Assembly (NCBI GenBank): GCA_037447655.1
Contig: JBBHKE010003531.1
Location: forward strand, 1-64,000
Direction of reading: 5' to 3'
Length of the DNA stretch: 64,000 nt
Origin: Zygnema cylindricum
Lineage: Eukaryota > Streptophyta > Zygnematophyceae > Zygnematales > Zygnemataceae
Below, piece by piece: positions 45,301 through 57,290 of the stretch. The notes beneath the pieces are model-generated. The model made no database searches. It worked only from the letters and a program-made list of their open reading frames with translations, and was not told where the DNA came from. Every line of letters starts with the position of its first letter. The first letter of the stretch is position 1. The translations under genes were made by a program, and so were the position numbers.

Positions 45301-45966
45301 GCAGAAACGCCAGTTGCCAAAGAAGGTTTGGTTTCCTCATCAGGTTCAGCAATTGAGGAGATACCACCAAGCACCTCTGAAGAAGAGGATACAGATGATG
45401 ACAAACCAGAAGACAAGGCAGTAGAAACACAGAAGTCTGAAGTGGTCAAACGAAGGACTCGAAAGCCAAAAGGGGAAGTTGCTGCAAAAACGAAGATTAC
45501 ACCGGTGGAGGAAGAGACAAGCAGGTTGAAAGAGAGAGCAGCTTTAAATGGTGTTGCATTGACTAAAGGGACCAAAATTGCCGATAGTCCAATGGGAGTT
45601 GGAGCGAGTGAAGGGACAAACACTAAAAATGCCGAAGGTTTTAATCCTCCAGAAATTACTCCAACGGATGTTCCGGACACAAGTGGAAATAAAGAAGAAA
45701 ATGAGAGAACGAAGGAAAAACCGAAGCGAGTTAAGAAAAAAAAAAGTCCAGTTGAATCTGCAAAAGATTCAGTTGCTATCCCTGAACAAGTAGTAGTTGA
45801 TTCTGATACCGAGGATGGAACGGAGGAAACGGTGCAAGGAAAGGACTACAAATTGTTGACTTTGTCAAGTTTACGGGAGTTAGCCAAAGATAAAGGCCTG
45901 AAGGGATTTTCAAAACTAAAGAAGGCGGAACTTGTGGATGCATTGGTGAAATCGGAGGCATCATAA
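42306..45966 (+). CDS. Chloroplast Rho-N domain protein (RHON1/BP-73-like), 727 aa, two exons
   Basis: Exons 42306-42510 and 43988-45966 join in phase 1 (CAAG|GTGTTT and TTGCAG|AA). The N-terminus is Ser/Arg-rich without early acids, a good chloroplast transit peptide. The last 40 residues (688-727) form a Rho-N/SAP-like helix-extended-helix (LTLSSLRELAKDKGLKGFSK), the nucleic-acid-binding module found in plant RHON1, which helps plastid RNase E process transcripts. Between them is a long disordered Ser/Pro/Lys/Glu-rich region with four copies of a motif R-x-P-S-x-F-x-(K/R)-x-(S/N)-P-I-(P/S) at 104-116, 163-175, 336-348 and 422-434. That middle and the overall length are unlike the usual RHON1, so the assignment is by domain. 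Likely role is plastid RNA binding. Confidence 0.8.
42511..43987 (+). other. Intron of the Rho-N domain gene
   Basis: T-rich 1477-bp intron. At 43744-43935 it holds a pyrimidine run (CTTCTCCTTTTGCTCC) followed at once by a purine run (GAGGGGGGAGGGG), able to pair with each other. No embedded gene seen. Confidence 0.6.
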
Positions 45967-47661
45967 CAAGATTTTAGTTGTTGGTAGGAAAACTTCATTT
46001 TTTTTAGTCATTTTGTGTTTCAGTCCTTGAGTACCGTGTACCATTTCGGAGTCTTGAAGAAGAAGCCTAAAGGCGTACATGTGACATATTTTAGTATGGT
46101 TTACTCAAATACTCCTTACAGGTTCTTTTTAAAGGAATGACAAGCTCAGTAATGCAGTTGTTGGAGTAAAAGCTACATAGCAACGCAGGACCAGGTTAAC
46201 AACCTACACTATTTTTGAATGCGTCACTCTCTTTTTAGTTTTGTTTGACAAATGTGGATAAAAATTCAAGTGAATTGTTTAAGAGTCTGCTTACTGCATC
46301 AAATGCGATTTCAGTTATTTTTAGCGAATCCTTCAGCAGTCACAGCTGTCAAAAATGTTTGCGATCATGGAGTTTGGGCCTCGAAATATTTGGAATATTT
46401 TTGCCCAGTCTGTGATTATTTTCTCGTTCGTTAGAAGTTCATGTGTGTGTTTGTGGCAAGGTCTTCAATTGAGTCATTATGGATACTGCACCGTAAATCG
46501 CTGTTAGAGTAAAGAAACTAGTATTGTGGGGTTTATGTTACTGTTATTGATTCTAATTCAGTTCTAAGTGGCGTGGCTGTTTTGGGACCGTTTAAAGAGT
46601 AACGTTAAGAAATAAACAATCAGTAATGTTTTACGCTGTTTTTATGACCAGAGGGCAGAAATAGTGGCATTGAATTAGTGTTATTAACGCTAATAACGAT
46701 TCATGGTGTATGCTCAGGATAACTTCCCCTGTAGCGACTATTTCTCCTTCACGAGCAATAAATGGCGTGTGTGGAGTGCTGTATTTAAGCACGGCTTTTA
46801 TTAAGCTTTTTTTTATTCGTGACCTGAAGGATTTTTTTCAAAAAGGGCAACTATCAGAACCATCAAAAACTCACTAAGGATAAGTGTCTTGTTTAATTTT
46901 TTGTAGCAAGGTTTTAACAATATCAGCATGAATAACGGAACTTAGGTGTCCCAAGTGAGCTTTGTTCTCCTTAGCCATAAAGTTTTACCAAATAATATGA
47001 GGTTCAGTGGAGGATGAGCACTGATTAATTTGTGAAAGCCAGCATGTTTCTTCTGCATGGTACCATAAAATGGTGGAAAACGAGAGTTTCGATTTATTTT
47101 TGTTCATGCGAGTAATAATGAAGTTGGGGGTTTGCCAAGTTATGTTAAATTTCCCCTTGCAGTAAAATTACCAAGTGCAATATAAGGGCTTTGTTTTTTC
47201 TAACTTGCAAAATTTGATTCTACTTATTGACGTTTCATGTGGTTCATCCATCATACAAGTGTGACCCATAATATTTTCTGTTTTGCTCGTTTAGCTCGTG
47301 GGATCGCCACACTAACACCGAGAATACAGGGATACCGAAAGTGACAACTACCAAGTACAGACGCATTACTCCAAAATGGAATACTGCATGCTTGACCTGC
47401 TAAATAAGGTAGTACTACTGTAATTTAGTGCGACAACCAATCCCATCATTGAGGTTAAGGTGGTGCACGTCAATAAAACATTGCTTCAGTGCAAGTTATG
47501 CTCAAATTGTTTATCATTGCAAAGACTATTAGGTGTAAGGTTAATTTTCCAGCCCTTTTTAACTTTTTGCATGCCATTCAGATTTCGATTTTACGCACTG
47601 CTCTCAGTTTTCTGAGGTACATCTAGTATACCTTTTCCATTTCCAGTTCGCCGTGTACCAC
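45967..47661. other. 3' region of the Rho-N gene and intergenic DNA
   Basis: 3' UTR then non-coding sequence. Contains one small inverted-repeat element at 46487-46710 (listed separately). No other gene recognised. Confidence 0.4.
46487..46710. mobile_element. MITE-like element with CACCGTAAATCG termini
   Basis: Left TGCACCGTAAATCGCTGTTA and right TAATAACGATTCATGGTGTA, inverted with a few mismatches; about 224 bp. Confidence 0.6.
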
Positions 47662-47862
47662 ACTAAACCGTGTACCGGTGGTACTGTTTTTTTAGCCCAT
47701 TAAAAAGCCTCTTCTTGGTCCAAATTTGTTGGATTGTTAATCCGACGATTGCTATTGAAATACGAGGTTAGCGGTATCCAATATGAAATTGAATGTGTGC
47801 AAGGAAGAAAGATGCTTTAAGTGGCAAAAAAGAAAAAAACACTAATAGCGATAGACGGTGAA
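47662..47862. mobile_element. MITE-like element, family D (diverged)
   Basis: Right end AACACTAATAGCGATAGACG and arms GGATTGTTAATCCGACG and GATGCTTTAAGTGGCAAAAA match the family D plan. The left terminus is poorly preserved. Confidence 0.5.
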
Positions 47863-49035
47863 CTGTACTCAGGTGGGTTAACATGGTGCCTTAAAAATAG
47901 ATTTACCCGTAATAAATATGATATGCACATCTAATGTATAATATTTTATGTAACATTTGAACTATGGAAAGAACAATCACTTCAAATCAGCATAAACCCG
48001 TCTACACTACCAGGAAAACAAAACTAAAGAAAATACAAACCAGAAAAGAGAAAGAAAACCGAAAACGAAAAAAAAAAAAAAAGGGGGGGGGGGTGCATAA
48101 GAACCGGAATATGTTCCACTTCGACGCAAAACAGTAATCATAACAAGCATAAAACGCCAAAAACCATAAACTTTCTTTAACAAAATCAAATAGAGATACT
48201 AAACCCATCCAATACTACAGGAAGAAACAAGAACACCATAAAAAACCGTTAAACCAATAACGGGCGGTCTCCATGCGAATTGACATATGAGCATAAATTT
48301 AACAAACCATGTACAAAATTTCTTCACTATACATTCACCGATCGTCAAAACTTTGCATGGAAACTGAAGCTCCGTTAAACCCTAATTTATACTAACTTCT
48401 TCATAAAGATTCACTAAACAAAAAAAGATCACTAAACCAAAAAAAGTGACATTCTCAAAAACAATCTCTAGAAACTAACTCCCAAAAACGAACTCTCCTC
48501 CCTATCATCATCCTCAAAACCGTTTTTCAACTTTGTTCATCGGGAAAGTTGCTATCAGAAGTCCTTCTTCCTTGTGACATCGGTAGACGACCTCAACGGG
48601 AAACAGGACTGTCACATTACAAAATTTTAAAAAACAGGGAAACAGATTTAATGAGAACTCACTTTCGGCCCGATACCATATCTCGGAATATCTAAAAGGA
48701 ACTAAACAATAAATGTTTCTGGTTATACTCCCAATCGAGCACGGAAGCGAGCAAGAGAGGGAGAGGAAGAGGGAGAAGGAGAGGGAGAGGGAGGGAGAGG
48801 GGGAGGGGGAGAGGGAGGAGGGAGGGAAAGGGAAAGAGAGTGTCTTGATGTTGAAAAATAAAAATCTACGAACCACTGTACTGGACTACCATCACTCGAA
48901 TCTTTCTCAATACTGAGTAATTATGCGGTCAACTTGGCACAATTACTAAGTATTTTTGCAGGAGATTATCGAGATGTACATGAACTTCATGGTTTTTAAT
49001 GCATATGGAAAACAAATTTATTATTCATAAGCAGC
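47863..49035. other. Intergenic DNA on the 3' side of the SR protein gene
   Basis: No gene supported. A poly-A/poly-G run at 48070-48095 and a GA/GGGAGA purine tract at 48753-48840 are the main landmarks. The part nearest 49036 should be the 3' UTR of the minus-strand SR gene. Confidence 0.4.
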
Positions 49036-52000
49036 TTACCTTCTGTTCCTAATAACCTTGGGACGAGGGGGGGACAAGGAGCTTGAAGATGTGTATCGTC
49101 GGGCGGGGCTCCTGCTACGACTTCGGCTGAAAAAAACCACAACAACTATATTTTTATGTTAAGGAAAAAAAGAGAAAGAAAACGAAAAATATTCAAAGCT
49201 TACAGTCGCATTAACAAACCCAGTCAGCTAGAGGAAGCTCCTAATTTCACTTAACAGTCTGTCCATTGTTCAAACAGTTAAACTCCTAAACCATCTGGCT
49301 TTCCTAGACCATTATTATAAGTCCAAGAACATCAGATTGGGATAGATTTTTCAATCCCTCAATCCGTTTTCTTTCCCGAGAAAAGAACCAGAAAGATGGA
49401 ATAAAAACAGCTGCTAATCAAAATGGATGAAAACCCTAATATAAAAGTCGAGGTACTGCAAGGACCTGTAGTTTTTACCTGCGATCTCTCCTTCGACTCC
49501 TAGAAGGTCGATTGTCGTCGTCAACTTGCATATCTCTGTCTGATACTGGGGAAGGAGATCGAACTCTCCGATCACAATATCCTCCACGTCGTCCACTGTA
49601 ATAATCAGAACGACGACGATCATATCGAGGGGACCGAGAACGAGACCTTGACCTCCTCCTCAAATTTTCTTCGACTTCCACTTCCTGATCTCATCAGAGG
49701 TTGTCACGATCGTCAGGAACAAGAAAATAGAGAAAGGATCACACTCGCTCGCGTTTTCTTTCTCTCTACCTCTCCTTCCCCCTCACTTTCGCCCTTTTTT
49801 TTTCCTCCCTCACTCGGCATTTCTTTTTCATCCCTCTCTTTTTCCTCTTGTTTCTTTCTCAATGTGTCAGTAGCCTCCGAATGACACTCCCCTCCCCGCC
49901 CCCTCTCCCAAGATTAGTTTAACATGAATTTTAACTAAATAAACTAATCCGAAAAAGCCAAAACATCCGTGAAAGATGAGACAAATTAATCAAGTTTCGG
50001 ACTGCAATAAGCATAATGTGATGTGAAGGTAAGATTCAACAGTATACAGTATGACTACTCATCAAACATCCACTCCTCCCATTTAAGTCTATTGCAGTTT
50101 GCCCACTTTTCTTGATTATGATTATCAGCCCAGGTCCACTCTACCTATTGTATTGTTGAAAACTGTGTCTTTTACAAGTTCAATTTAAATCGATTGACAA
50201 TATGCAAAGCCAGATCAAATTCTACTTCAACAAATACCAGCTTTTCTGTAAAAATCAGCTCTTTCCCACGTAAAAAATCCTACTCCAAAGATAAACAAGA
50301 AAAGCACAATAATCTGAGACCTGAAAAGTTGAGAGATCTGAAAACATGGGAGAGAGCTTGTACCTCTATTACGCGAAGAAGACAACCGTGAAGACGTTTT
50401 CCATGAATATTCCTTACTGCCTTTCGTGCCTCACTCTCGCTAGCAAACTCCACCACACTGAAAAAAGGAAAGAACAAAGATTCGAAAAACTTACAATGTG
50501 CCTGATGAAGCAACTAGAGAGATGGACCAAATGAACAAGATATCAAATAGAGGAGAACAAAAAAGCGTTCCCAGAAAAAAAAAATCGCATCCTCTTCAAA
50601 TAAAACACCATTTTTTCTGCTAATACCCGAAAAAAAATCAGCTTTGGAACAGTGTGTATCACTTCAAAAAAAATTACAGACCAAATTTTTTCCTGCCGAG
50701 ACAATTTTGTAAATTAGCAGGCCCTCCCGGGGTTGACATGTACATTTGACCGACAAATGTTGCATGGCATAATAATATAGGAAGCAGAATTGTCCTTCAA
50801 ATTAGCACTATTATCAAAATAACTACAAAGATATACTCACCCACGCTTCCTGCCACGATCGGTATATACATCAGCATAAACAACTTCACCAGCTTCACGA
50901 GAAAAGTCCTTAAGATCCTGCCAGCTTGTTTCAGATGGAAGATTATCTGTAAAAAATTCAGCATTGGCCACCGGAGAGTTTAAGAAATACATCAAGAGGA
51001 AACATAATGAGTACTAAAAATAGAAAACCAATTCTATCTTCCAAATGCGTGTACCAATTTCATAGGCACACACAAGATGCATGCAAGTCCACACAATAGC
51101 TATTACATAGCATGAGTCTAAACACATGAATACAGCGTAAACGTTCAAATCAACACTACCAAGGGTACGGCAGGGCATGAAGTTGAGCAAAAAACACACC
51201 TACAATGATGCGACGTTCTTTGAACCGAGTTTGCCCTCCCACAACAGTTCCTTTGGTCTTGGACTTATTCCGAGCCGCTTCAACCAGCAGTCGGGTGCCT
51301 CCAAGAGACAATCCATCAAGTTTTTCAATCGCAATCGCTGCGTCCCGAGGATGCTCAAATTCGATAAACGCAAATGCAGACTGCACCATGATATCCCCCA
51401 ATAGTGCCCATATGAGCAAGTCTCCACCTGAAAAAGGAAGCCCGTTTTAATTAGCTACTGTTATCGACTGTAGTGCAACTGAAGACTAAATTTTTTTTTT
51501 TTTAAACTATTGCAACTCAGACTGCGCAATACCCACACACACACACACACACACACATATCTAGGCTATCTATACACCCAAACACCTTATCCACAAAAAA
51601 TTTTGGTTGTAAGTTTGTCAATAGAACGGATGATAGCAAAACATACCGGAAAATCAACCTTCATACTAAAGAGGTAAACATGAGAATTCAACCAAGAAGT
51701 CAAAGCTGAAAACACAATATCTCATTTTCCAGGGCTTCCATTTGCAATAACTCCAAAACGCGTCCATCAGATACAAATACATTGCAGCATTCCAAAAGCT
51801 CCGTGTATCACTATTAGCTTTAATGTTTTTTGCATCCTTTAAACCAATTTTTCTCACGCACACTTGTCCAATTGATAATCGGCGTTGCGATGGACAGGTA
51901 AGATTCTTACCTTCCCATCGACCGTCTCCAATTAAAAACGGACACGTGTGCCCGAGAAAAAGTTGATTTACGCAGCAAAAAAAACATTAACGCTAACAGC

Positions 52001-52380
52001 GATACACAGTGTCGCTGCTTTAACTATATTCGCACCTAACATATCTCTAAAACGGGATTCTGGAAACAATTAAACCATAACAATTTTTTCATTCACAATT
52101 CAATTCCTGTTTTTTTCCTCTTCCATGTAGAATCCTAACTTAACAGTGAGTTGACAATGATCAAGAAACTGCAAGACTGAAAAAAAGTGAAACCTAAGAA
52201 ATATGACTCCATAGTCATACTCACTTACTCTCCCCTCTATCTCTTCCAAAAGGAACTTACATCAGCTCTGGCTTTAAAATCGCATCGTGTTATATGACCA
52301 TAACGTGAAAAAAGGCTCTCGACTTCATCTTGTTTAATTTTTGGTGAAATACCTCCAACATAAACACGTGATGAAGCCAT
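49036..52380 (-). CDS. SR splicing factor with two RRMs and an RS tail, 265 aa, six exons
   Basis: Exons (minus) 52380-52261, 51380-51200, 50946-50841, 50457-50364, 49684-49479 and 49126-49036; every phase matches and most donors are GTAAGT/GTGAGT-like. RRM1 is residues 1-75 (RNP2 RVYVGG, RNP1 AFAFIEFEH). RRM2 is about 96-167 and contains the SWQDLKD heptad (108-114) typical of the pseudo-RRM of SRSF1- and SRSF4/5/6-type proteins. Residues 170-265 are Arg/Ser-rich, with RSRSRSRSP and later [10 protein letters not shown]. So it should act in pre-mRNA splicing in the nucleus and be regulated by phosphorylation of the tail. A second acceptor at 51427 would add 47 bases to exon 2 and break the frame, giving scope for nonsense-coupled regulation. 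A family D MITE sits in intron 1. Confidence 0.9.
51535..51557. repeat. (AC)n microsatellite
   Basis: Uninterrupted CACACA run in intron 1 of the SR gene. Confidence 0.8.
51801..52012. mobile_element. MITE-like element, family D, in intron 1 of the SR gene
   Basis: Arms CTCACGCACACTTGTCC and GGACACGTGTGCCCGAG flank a second inverted pair (TCTTACC..), with outer ends CCGTGTATCACTATTAG and CTAACAGCGATACACAG. About 212 bp; would form a long hairpin in the pre-mRNA. Confidence 0.7.
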
Positions 52381-54313
52381 CATAACTACCATTCTTCTAA
52401 AAAGAAATAGAGTAATGACATGGATGAAAAGTGTTACTGCTTTTTAATTCTGTTTCAAAATATTATCTCCGACCTGGAAAAAGAGAAGAAACTCTACAAC
52501 ACTTTGTATCGCAGTTTTACGGCTTATGAAATGAAGACAAAAATTGCTTAGAGTGTTAGGTAGAACGACTGAATGTAAAACGGAAAATGAAAGCACAGTC
52601 GTCAAAGAAGACAAAGAGGAGAAGAGCGAAATGTGAACCTTCCTGAAGAAAGAGAATCACCAGAGGAAAAGATTTGACAGTGGAATGAGGAGACTAAAAA
52701 CCGTTGGAAAGGGATTCGACTGGAATAACAGGGCAAGAGTGGAACTTTTATTGGAAACGAAAACAGTGACGGTTCATAGTGAACCATAGGAAAAAAAAAG
52801 TTTCAAATTAAGGTCAGCAGTTGAGCCAGTAAAAATGTGACACGCCACAGAACAAATTGTAAGTACAGCAAGTACGTACGTAAAGGACTATTGACTCAGC
52901 TCATAAAAAATCTTCGGTTACAGAAACGTACGCACGAATCATAATCCGTACAGTGTATTTTACTAAATGAACTTGTAAAGCATCTTCAGCTTACCTCATC
53001 AAACGCCACCGTGGACGTGTTCCGTGACAAAGTCGGCTACTCAATTTTCGTACATTATCTGATGTGCAACGAAGCAAAATAGTGGATACGAACGTTTTTA
53101 TTTTGTCGATCGACTTTACAATCTCCAGTTTTTCACTCAGTGTGACGTAATGTAGCGTCTTCTTAGAGCCCGCGTGGTGTACAATGATTGGTGGATTCTT
53201 GTCAATTTACTTTCGGAAGGTACATTCAAATCGTCTTTCTTGCGAACGAACGTTGAACGTGCATAAAAGTTTCTGACACACGACACTTCACGTGGCAAAG
53301 GACAATTGTACGACTTTCAAGTTTCAGATTCTCGGCAAGTATCTGTAGATCATAAACAAATATTTGAGCATGATTTGTACAGATTCGATTCTACATAGAA
53401 GACAATTTGATTTCCAAAATCGCGATAAAAAAACCATCTAGGTACGAAGCATTATTGAAATGTACACATTGTTGGAGACCAATTAAAGTTAAGACATGAA
53501 ATTCTTTACGGGGTTCAATCATAACAAACGCAAACCAAAACAGAAAATATAAGAAACTACAGTGACAAAAGACACCATAACCCATAGTTCAAAAGTAGGT
53601 GACCGTACGCCCATACAATATGCCTATTGTACGCAAAACATACAATATGCCCTTAAGATCCATATTGTATTGGCCGCAAAATGAAATAAAATAGGAACAG
53701 GGTTGAGTTGCACATCGATCGATAGAGAATTAAATGACATGTCTAAATTTTGAAAAAACATAGGACAAAAAAAAATATTTCTGTGAGTTTTGAGGGACTT
53801 TTTATTTAAGCCGTCAGATTTGGACGATCGGGCGTTCGCTGATCAAAGTAGGCGATTTAAAAATATCACATGAAAAGCCCATAACACAATTTACGAAAGG
53901 ACAATTTGTCATATTAGCGTCTGCAATTTTGAGGGCCACACTAAATAAAGCCTCAAATTGACCAACCAGGCAGTATGGGACGATAAAAAAAAAAATACCA
54001 CACTGCCAAAAAAATTACCAAAACCTACAGACCAAACCCGTTGGTAGCTGCAAAACAACTTTCCGAAAAAGCTATGAACTGTTCGTACTCTCTCTCGTCG
54101 CACTCTCACCGCTCTCCACCGCGCTCATTTTAACTCCATCGCAATTATTTCACTCCACCGCACGCGTTTCAGCCCTCTACGTCTTCTCCATAAATTCGTT
54201 TCCCTCCCCGAAGGTTTAGGGTTCATTATATAAAATAGCCATGGTTTATACAGCTAGTTTATTTAAGAGACAACGTACTTTCATTTTTTACGGTACTTGG
54301 AAAATAGCCCTAA
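52381..54313. other. Upstream region of the SR gene and intergenic DNA
   Basis: Presumed promoter/5' UTR of the minus-strand SR gene near 52381-52900, then non-coding sequence. Short direct repeats of ACAATATGCC occur at about 53615-53652. No gene recognised. Confidence 0.4.
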
Positions 54314-54416
54314 TTATAGTAATGAAAAATATAGAATTAACTACGTTATTTGCGAATTTAAAAAAAACCGGAAAGGAATTAGCTGACACTACGCTAATAG
54401 CGATTGGCGGTGTAGT
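54314..54416. mobile_element. Right end of a truncated MITE-like element
   Basis: Ends ACGCTAATAGCGATTGGCGG then TGTAG and is preceded by AAAGGAATTAGCTGACAC, like the right end at 38677. No left end is present. A 27-bp tandem repeat (GTGAAC..GAGAACCGCA) follows to about 54467. Confidence 0.5.
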
Positions 54417-54810
54417 GAACTTGAGAACCGCACATAGGCGGTGCAGTGAACTAGAGAACCGCATATAGTGTTTCCATACATTTTATGCAATGTTGGGATG
54501 TTGCCTTATCTGTATTCCTTTTTTGGCAGTTTTTAGTTTGTGGCCGGTTTGTTGGATCTCTAATCTACTTTTTTTTTTTCCGTGGTTCATTCACGGTAGA
54601 AATTTTGTTTAGTTGCCGGCGGCCTGCGCTGTACTTTGATCTTACGTCAGATTCGGACGTTCGTACAAGAGTGTGCACGACACACACATACAGTATGCCT
54701 ACGTTGCGCGAGTTTTGTGTAAAGTTTTTTGCGCCTACCAAAGGCCTACCATAAAAAAGCTTATTTTTGAACTATGGTTTAAGGTTTCATAGATACGTTC
54801 CACAAAACAA

Positions 54811-55345
54811 TACACCGCGAATCGTAATTAGCGTTATGTACGCTAATTCCGTCGCCCCTAATTTTGACTCTATCACTTTAAATAGAGTACATCATTTTAA
54901 ATTTTTCTTTAAATTATTTAAGGTATTTTTTGAATCAGCGTTAACAACTCTAAAATAGTGTCATTATAAATAGTGTGGCGTACGGTCGATGTCTGACCGT
55001 GCAAAAATATACTTTATTAACTAAAAAAGTACAAACAATGCGTTAATACAGGTCGTTATCGTGTAACTGCGTAGTGAAAGTGTCATAATGACGTAACCAC
55101 GTAGTGAAAACTTCATAATGACGTGAAATTGTAAGTTTTGTCAGATTTTGTACGTGTACCTAATTTAAGATAAAGATATTCAGCGCGGATAATTACTACG
55201 GAAAAGAAACCCAAATTAGAGTAATTGATAAATTAGAGTAAATTAAAAAAAAAAAAAAACCCAAATTAGAGTTAATAACACTAATTATTTTTTTACATTT
55301 TTTAACACTAGTTATTTATTTACGCCAATTACGATTCGCGCTGTA
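54811..55345. mobile_element. MITE-like element, family C
   Basis: Left TACACCGCGAATCGTAATTA and right AATTACGATTCGCGCTGTA, about 535 bp, with the TAGTGTGGCGTACGGTCGAT-type internal block of the family. Confidence 0.7.
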
Positions 55346-55353
55346 CTGTACAC

Positions 55354-55869
55354 TACACCTTGAATCGCTACATCGTTAATAACGCTCATTCGGTGCTCGC
55401 AAATTTTGACCCTCAAACCTTAAATATAATTAATAACTCTAGTTGCTGTTTTACGTCATTAAGGTAGTATCAAATTAGCATTAATAACTCTAATTTATAC
55501 AGTTTTTAAATAGTGTAGTGTAAGAAATGCGCTAGTCCGTACCAAAATTGCTCGTTATTTGTACAATAGTACAAAAAGACTGTCAAATGAAGGCGTCAAC
55601 ACGCGAAAGTGAAAGAGTCGACAAGAAAAATCCCAGTCAAATTTGAATCCGAGTGATAATGACGACAAAAAATCACGCGATTTTGTTCTCACGTGTTCAA
55701 TGTGTTGCGTTGCCTACACTATGGGGGAAATGTACCCAAATTAGAGTAACGAATAAATTATAGTAAACATGTTTTTATCGAATGCGCCTTTAACCCAAAT
55801 TAGAGTTAATAACACTAAATATTTTTTTACAACAACCATTTTTTAACGCTAATAGCGATTCACGGTGCA
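55354..55869. mobile_element. MITE-like element with CACCTTGAATCG termini
   Basis: Left TACACCTTGAATCGCTACAT and right CTAATAGCGATTCACGGTGC, about 516 bp, almost abutting the previous element. Confidence 0.6.
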
Positions 55870-57059
55870 GTGTCCACACTATGATGTTACCTAACATTTT
55901 TATACTTTGTATTTTTCGTATCGTGGAAGGTATAAAGGAGATGAACTACTAATTTTGTACTTAAACGTGTATAAGTAGTTATAAAATATTGAGTTTCGTT
56001 TACCATTTTCTTTTGTAAAAACGTATCGGGTACCGTGTAACAATTTATGAATGTGGTATAACCAAACCAAATTTTAGAGTGACCAAATTTTGAAAAAAAA
56101 ATGTCACATTGGGGTATCTAAAATTTTAACTTTTGCAACCTCTGGCTTATAGAGATAAACATAATGATATTCACATTTACAAAAAAAACAAGATTTGATG
56201 TTTAAAACAGATAAAAATGTATTGTATCAAAGAAACACATCGCCTCCCAAGAATGATCAACTAATTTGTAATGTTGTGTGTCGCGTAAAATTTTATCGAC
56301 GTAAATTTGATATTCGATATATCGAATATGGACCGGTGATGGCTTCGATATATTGCAACAGGACCAGCAAATTACATCGCATATATTTCACAATATATAG
56401 GCCATAAAAATTTAATAATTTATATAATACGGTATTATATCGAAAACAATAAAAAGTTTGGTACGCCACATATAACGTGAATTTTACTTCATAACTTTAA
56501 TCTAGGCGCCGCAATTTGTAACCACAAAAAAATCAGCACGTTGAATAATTAGAACGTAATTACGTACATAACTTCAAATTTCAAAACGAAAAATTACACT
56601 TGTTTCGTCAAATGATAATAATAACATGACAACAATTTTTTTGCAAACTGTTTGTTTTAATAAAGACTGTCCGTTTCTTATTTAGCAACCTACAGTTAAA
56701 AAAACTTATCAATATGCAGCCTCGAAACATTGCATAGATAAAAAGACTTACCAATCCGCAACCTCGAAACAATTATTATATGATTATCGATTTTCAACAA
56801 GTAATATTATGGAAAGATTGTTTATTTATCGCTTACCATGAATTCCCACGGGAATAGACTCAACATGGAAGGAGTAGAGAAAGATGACACCCAATGCTTC
56901 CACATATAAAAACAGAAGACATAAAAAAATCATTAAAAATTATAGATCAATAAAGGGATGCTAAAAATGTCATTAAGAAATGAGTAAATTATAGCGTCTA
57001 TAATTACTTTATTGTCCTATAAGATGGGAGCATAAACACAAATCTTTTATAACCATTGT
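55870..57059. other. Intergenic AT-rich DNA
   Basis: No gene. A short ATATCG-rich stretch at 56300-56410 (TTCGATATATCGAATATG) looks like a decayed family B element. Confidence 0.4.
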
Positions 57060-57290
57060 TATATGCCTAGAGATAGAGGGAAGTCGATGAGTCCAAGAGC
57101 ATTAGAGGATTTTGTTAACAAAGGTGTGGCAACATCATTTAACGACAAGCTCGTTTGCTTGATCTTGTTGGACTGCCAACCACTAAGTGTCATAGAAAAC
57201 AAAAATTGGTGAAGGGGTTAGCGCCAACGGTGGTAATTCTGTTAATGCAAGTCTTAGAAATCGAAATAAAGGCTCATTTAAGTTTAAAAA
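57060..57290 (+). pseudogene. Trace of a hAT-type transposase
   Basis: Plus-strand translation gives a segment with LDCQPLSVIENKNW followed, after a frame change, by LVKGLAPTVVIL. This recalls the hAT transposase block in which a D-x-Q-P-(F/L)-S-V-(V/I)-E motif is followed by a short Leu-Val-Lys-x-Leu stretch. Stops and a frameshift are present and the rest is unreadable. Confidence 0.4.

Noticed and set aside
45012-45680. 222-residue minus-strand frame
   Set aside because: Antisense to the second exon of the Rho-N gene, which has the domain and splice evidence.
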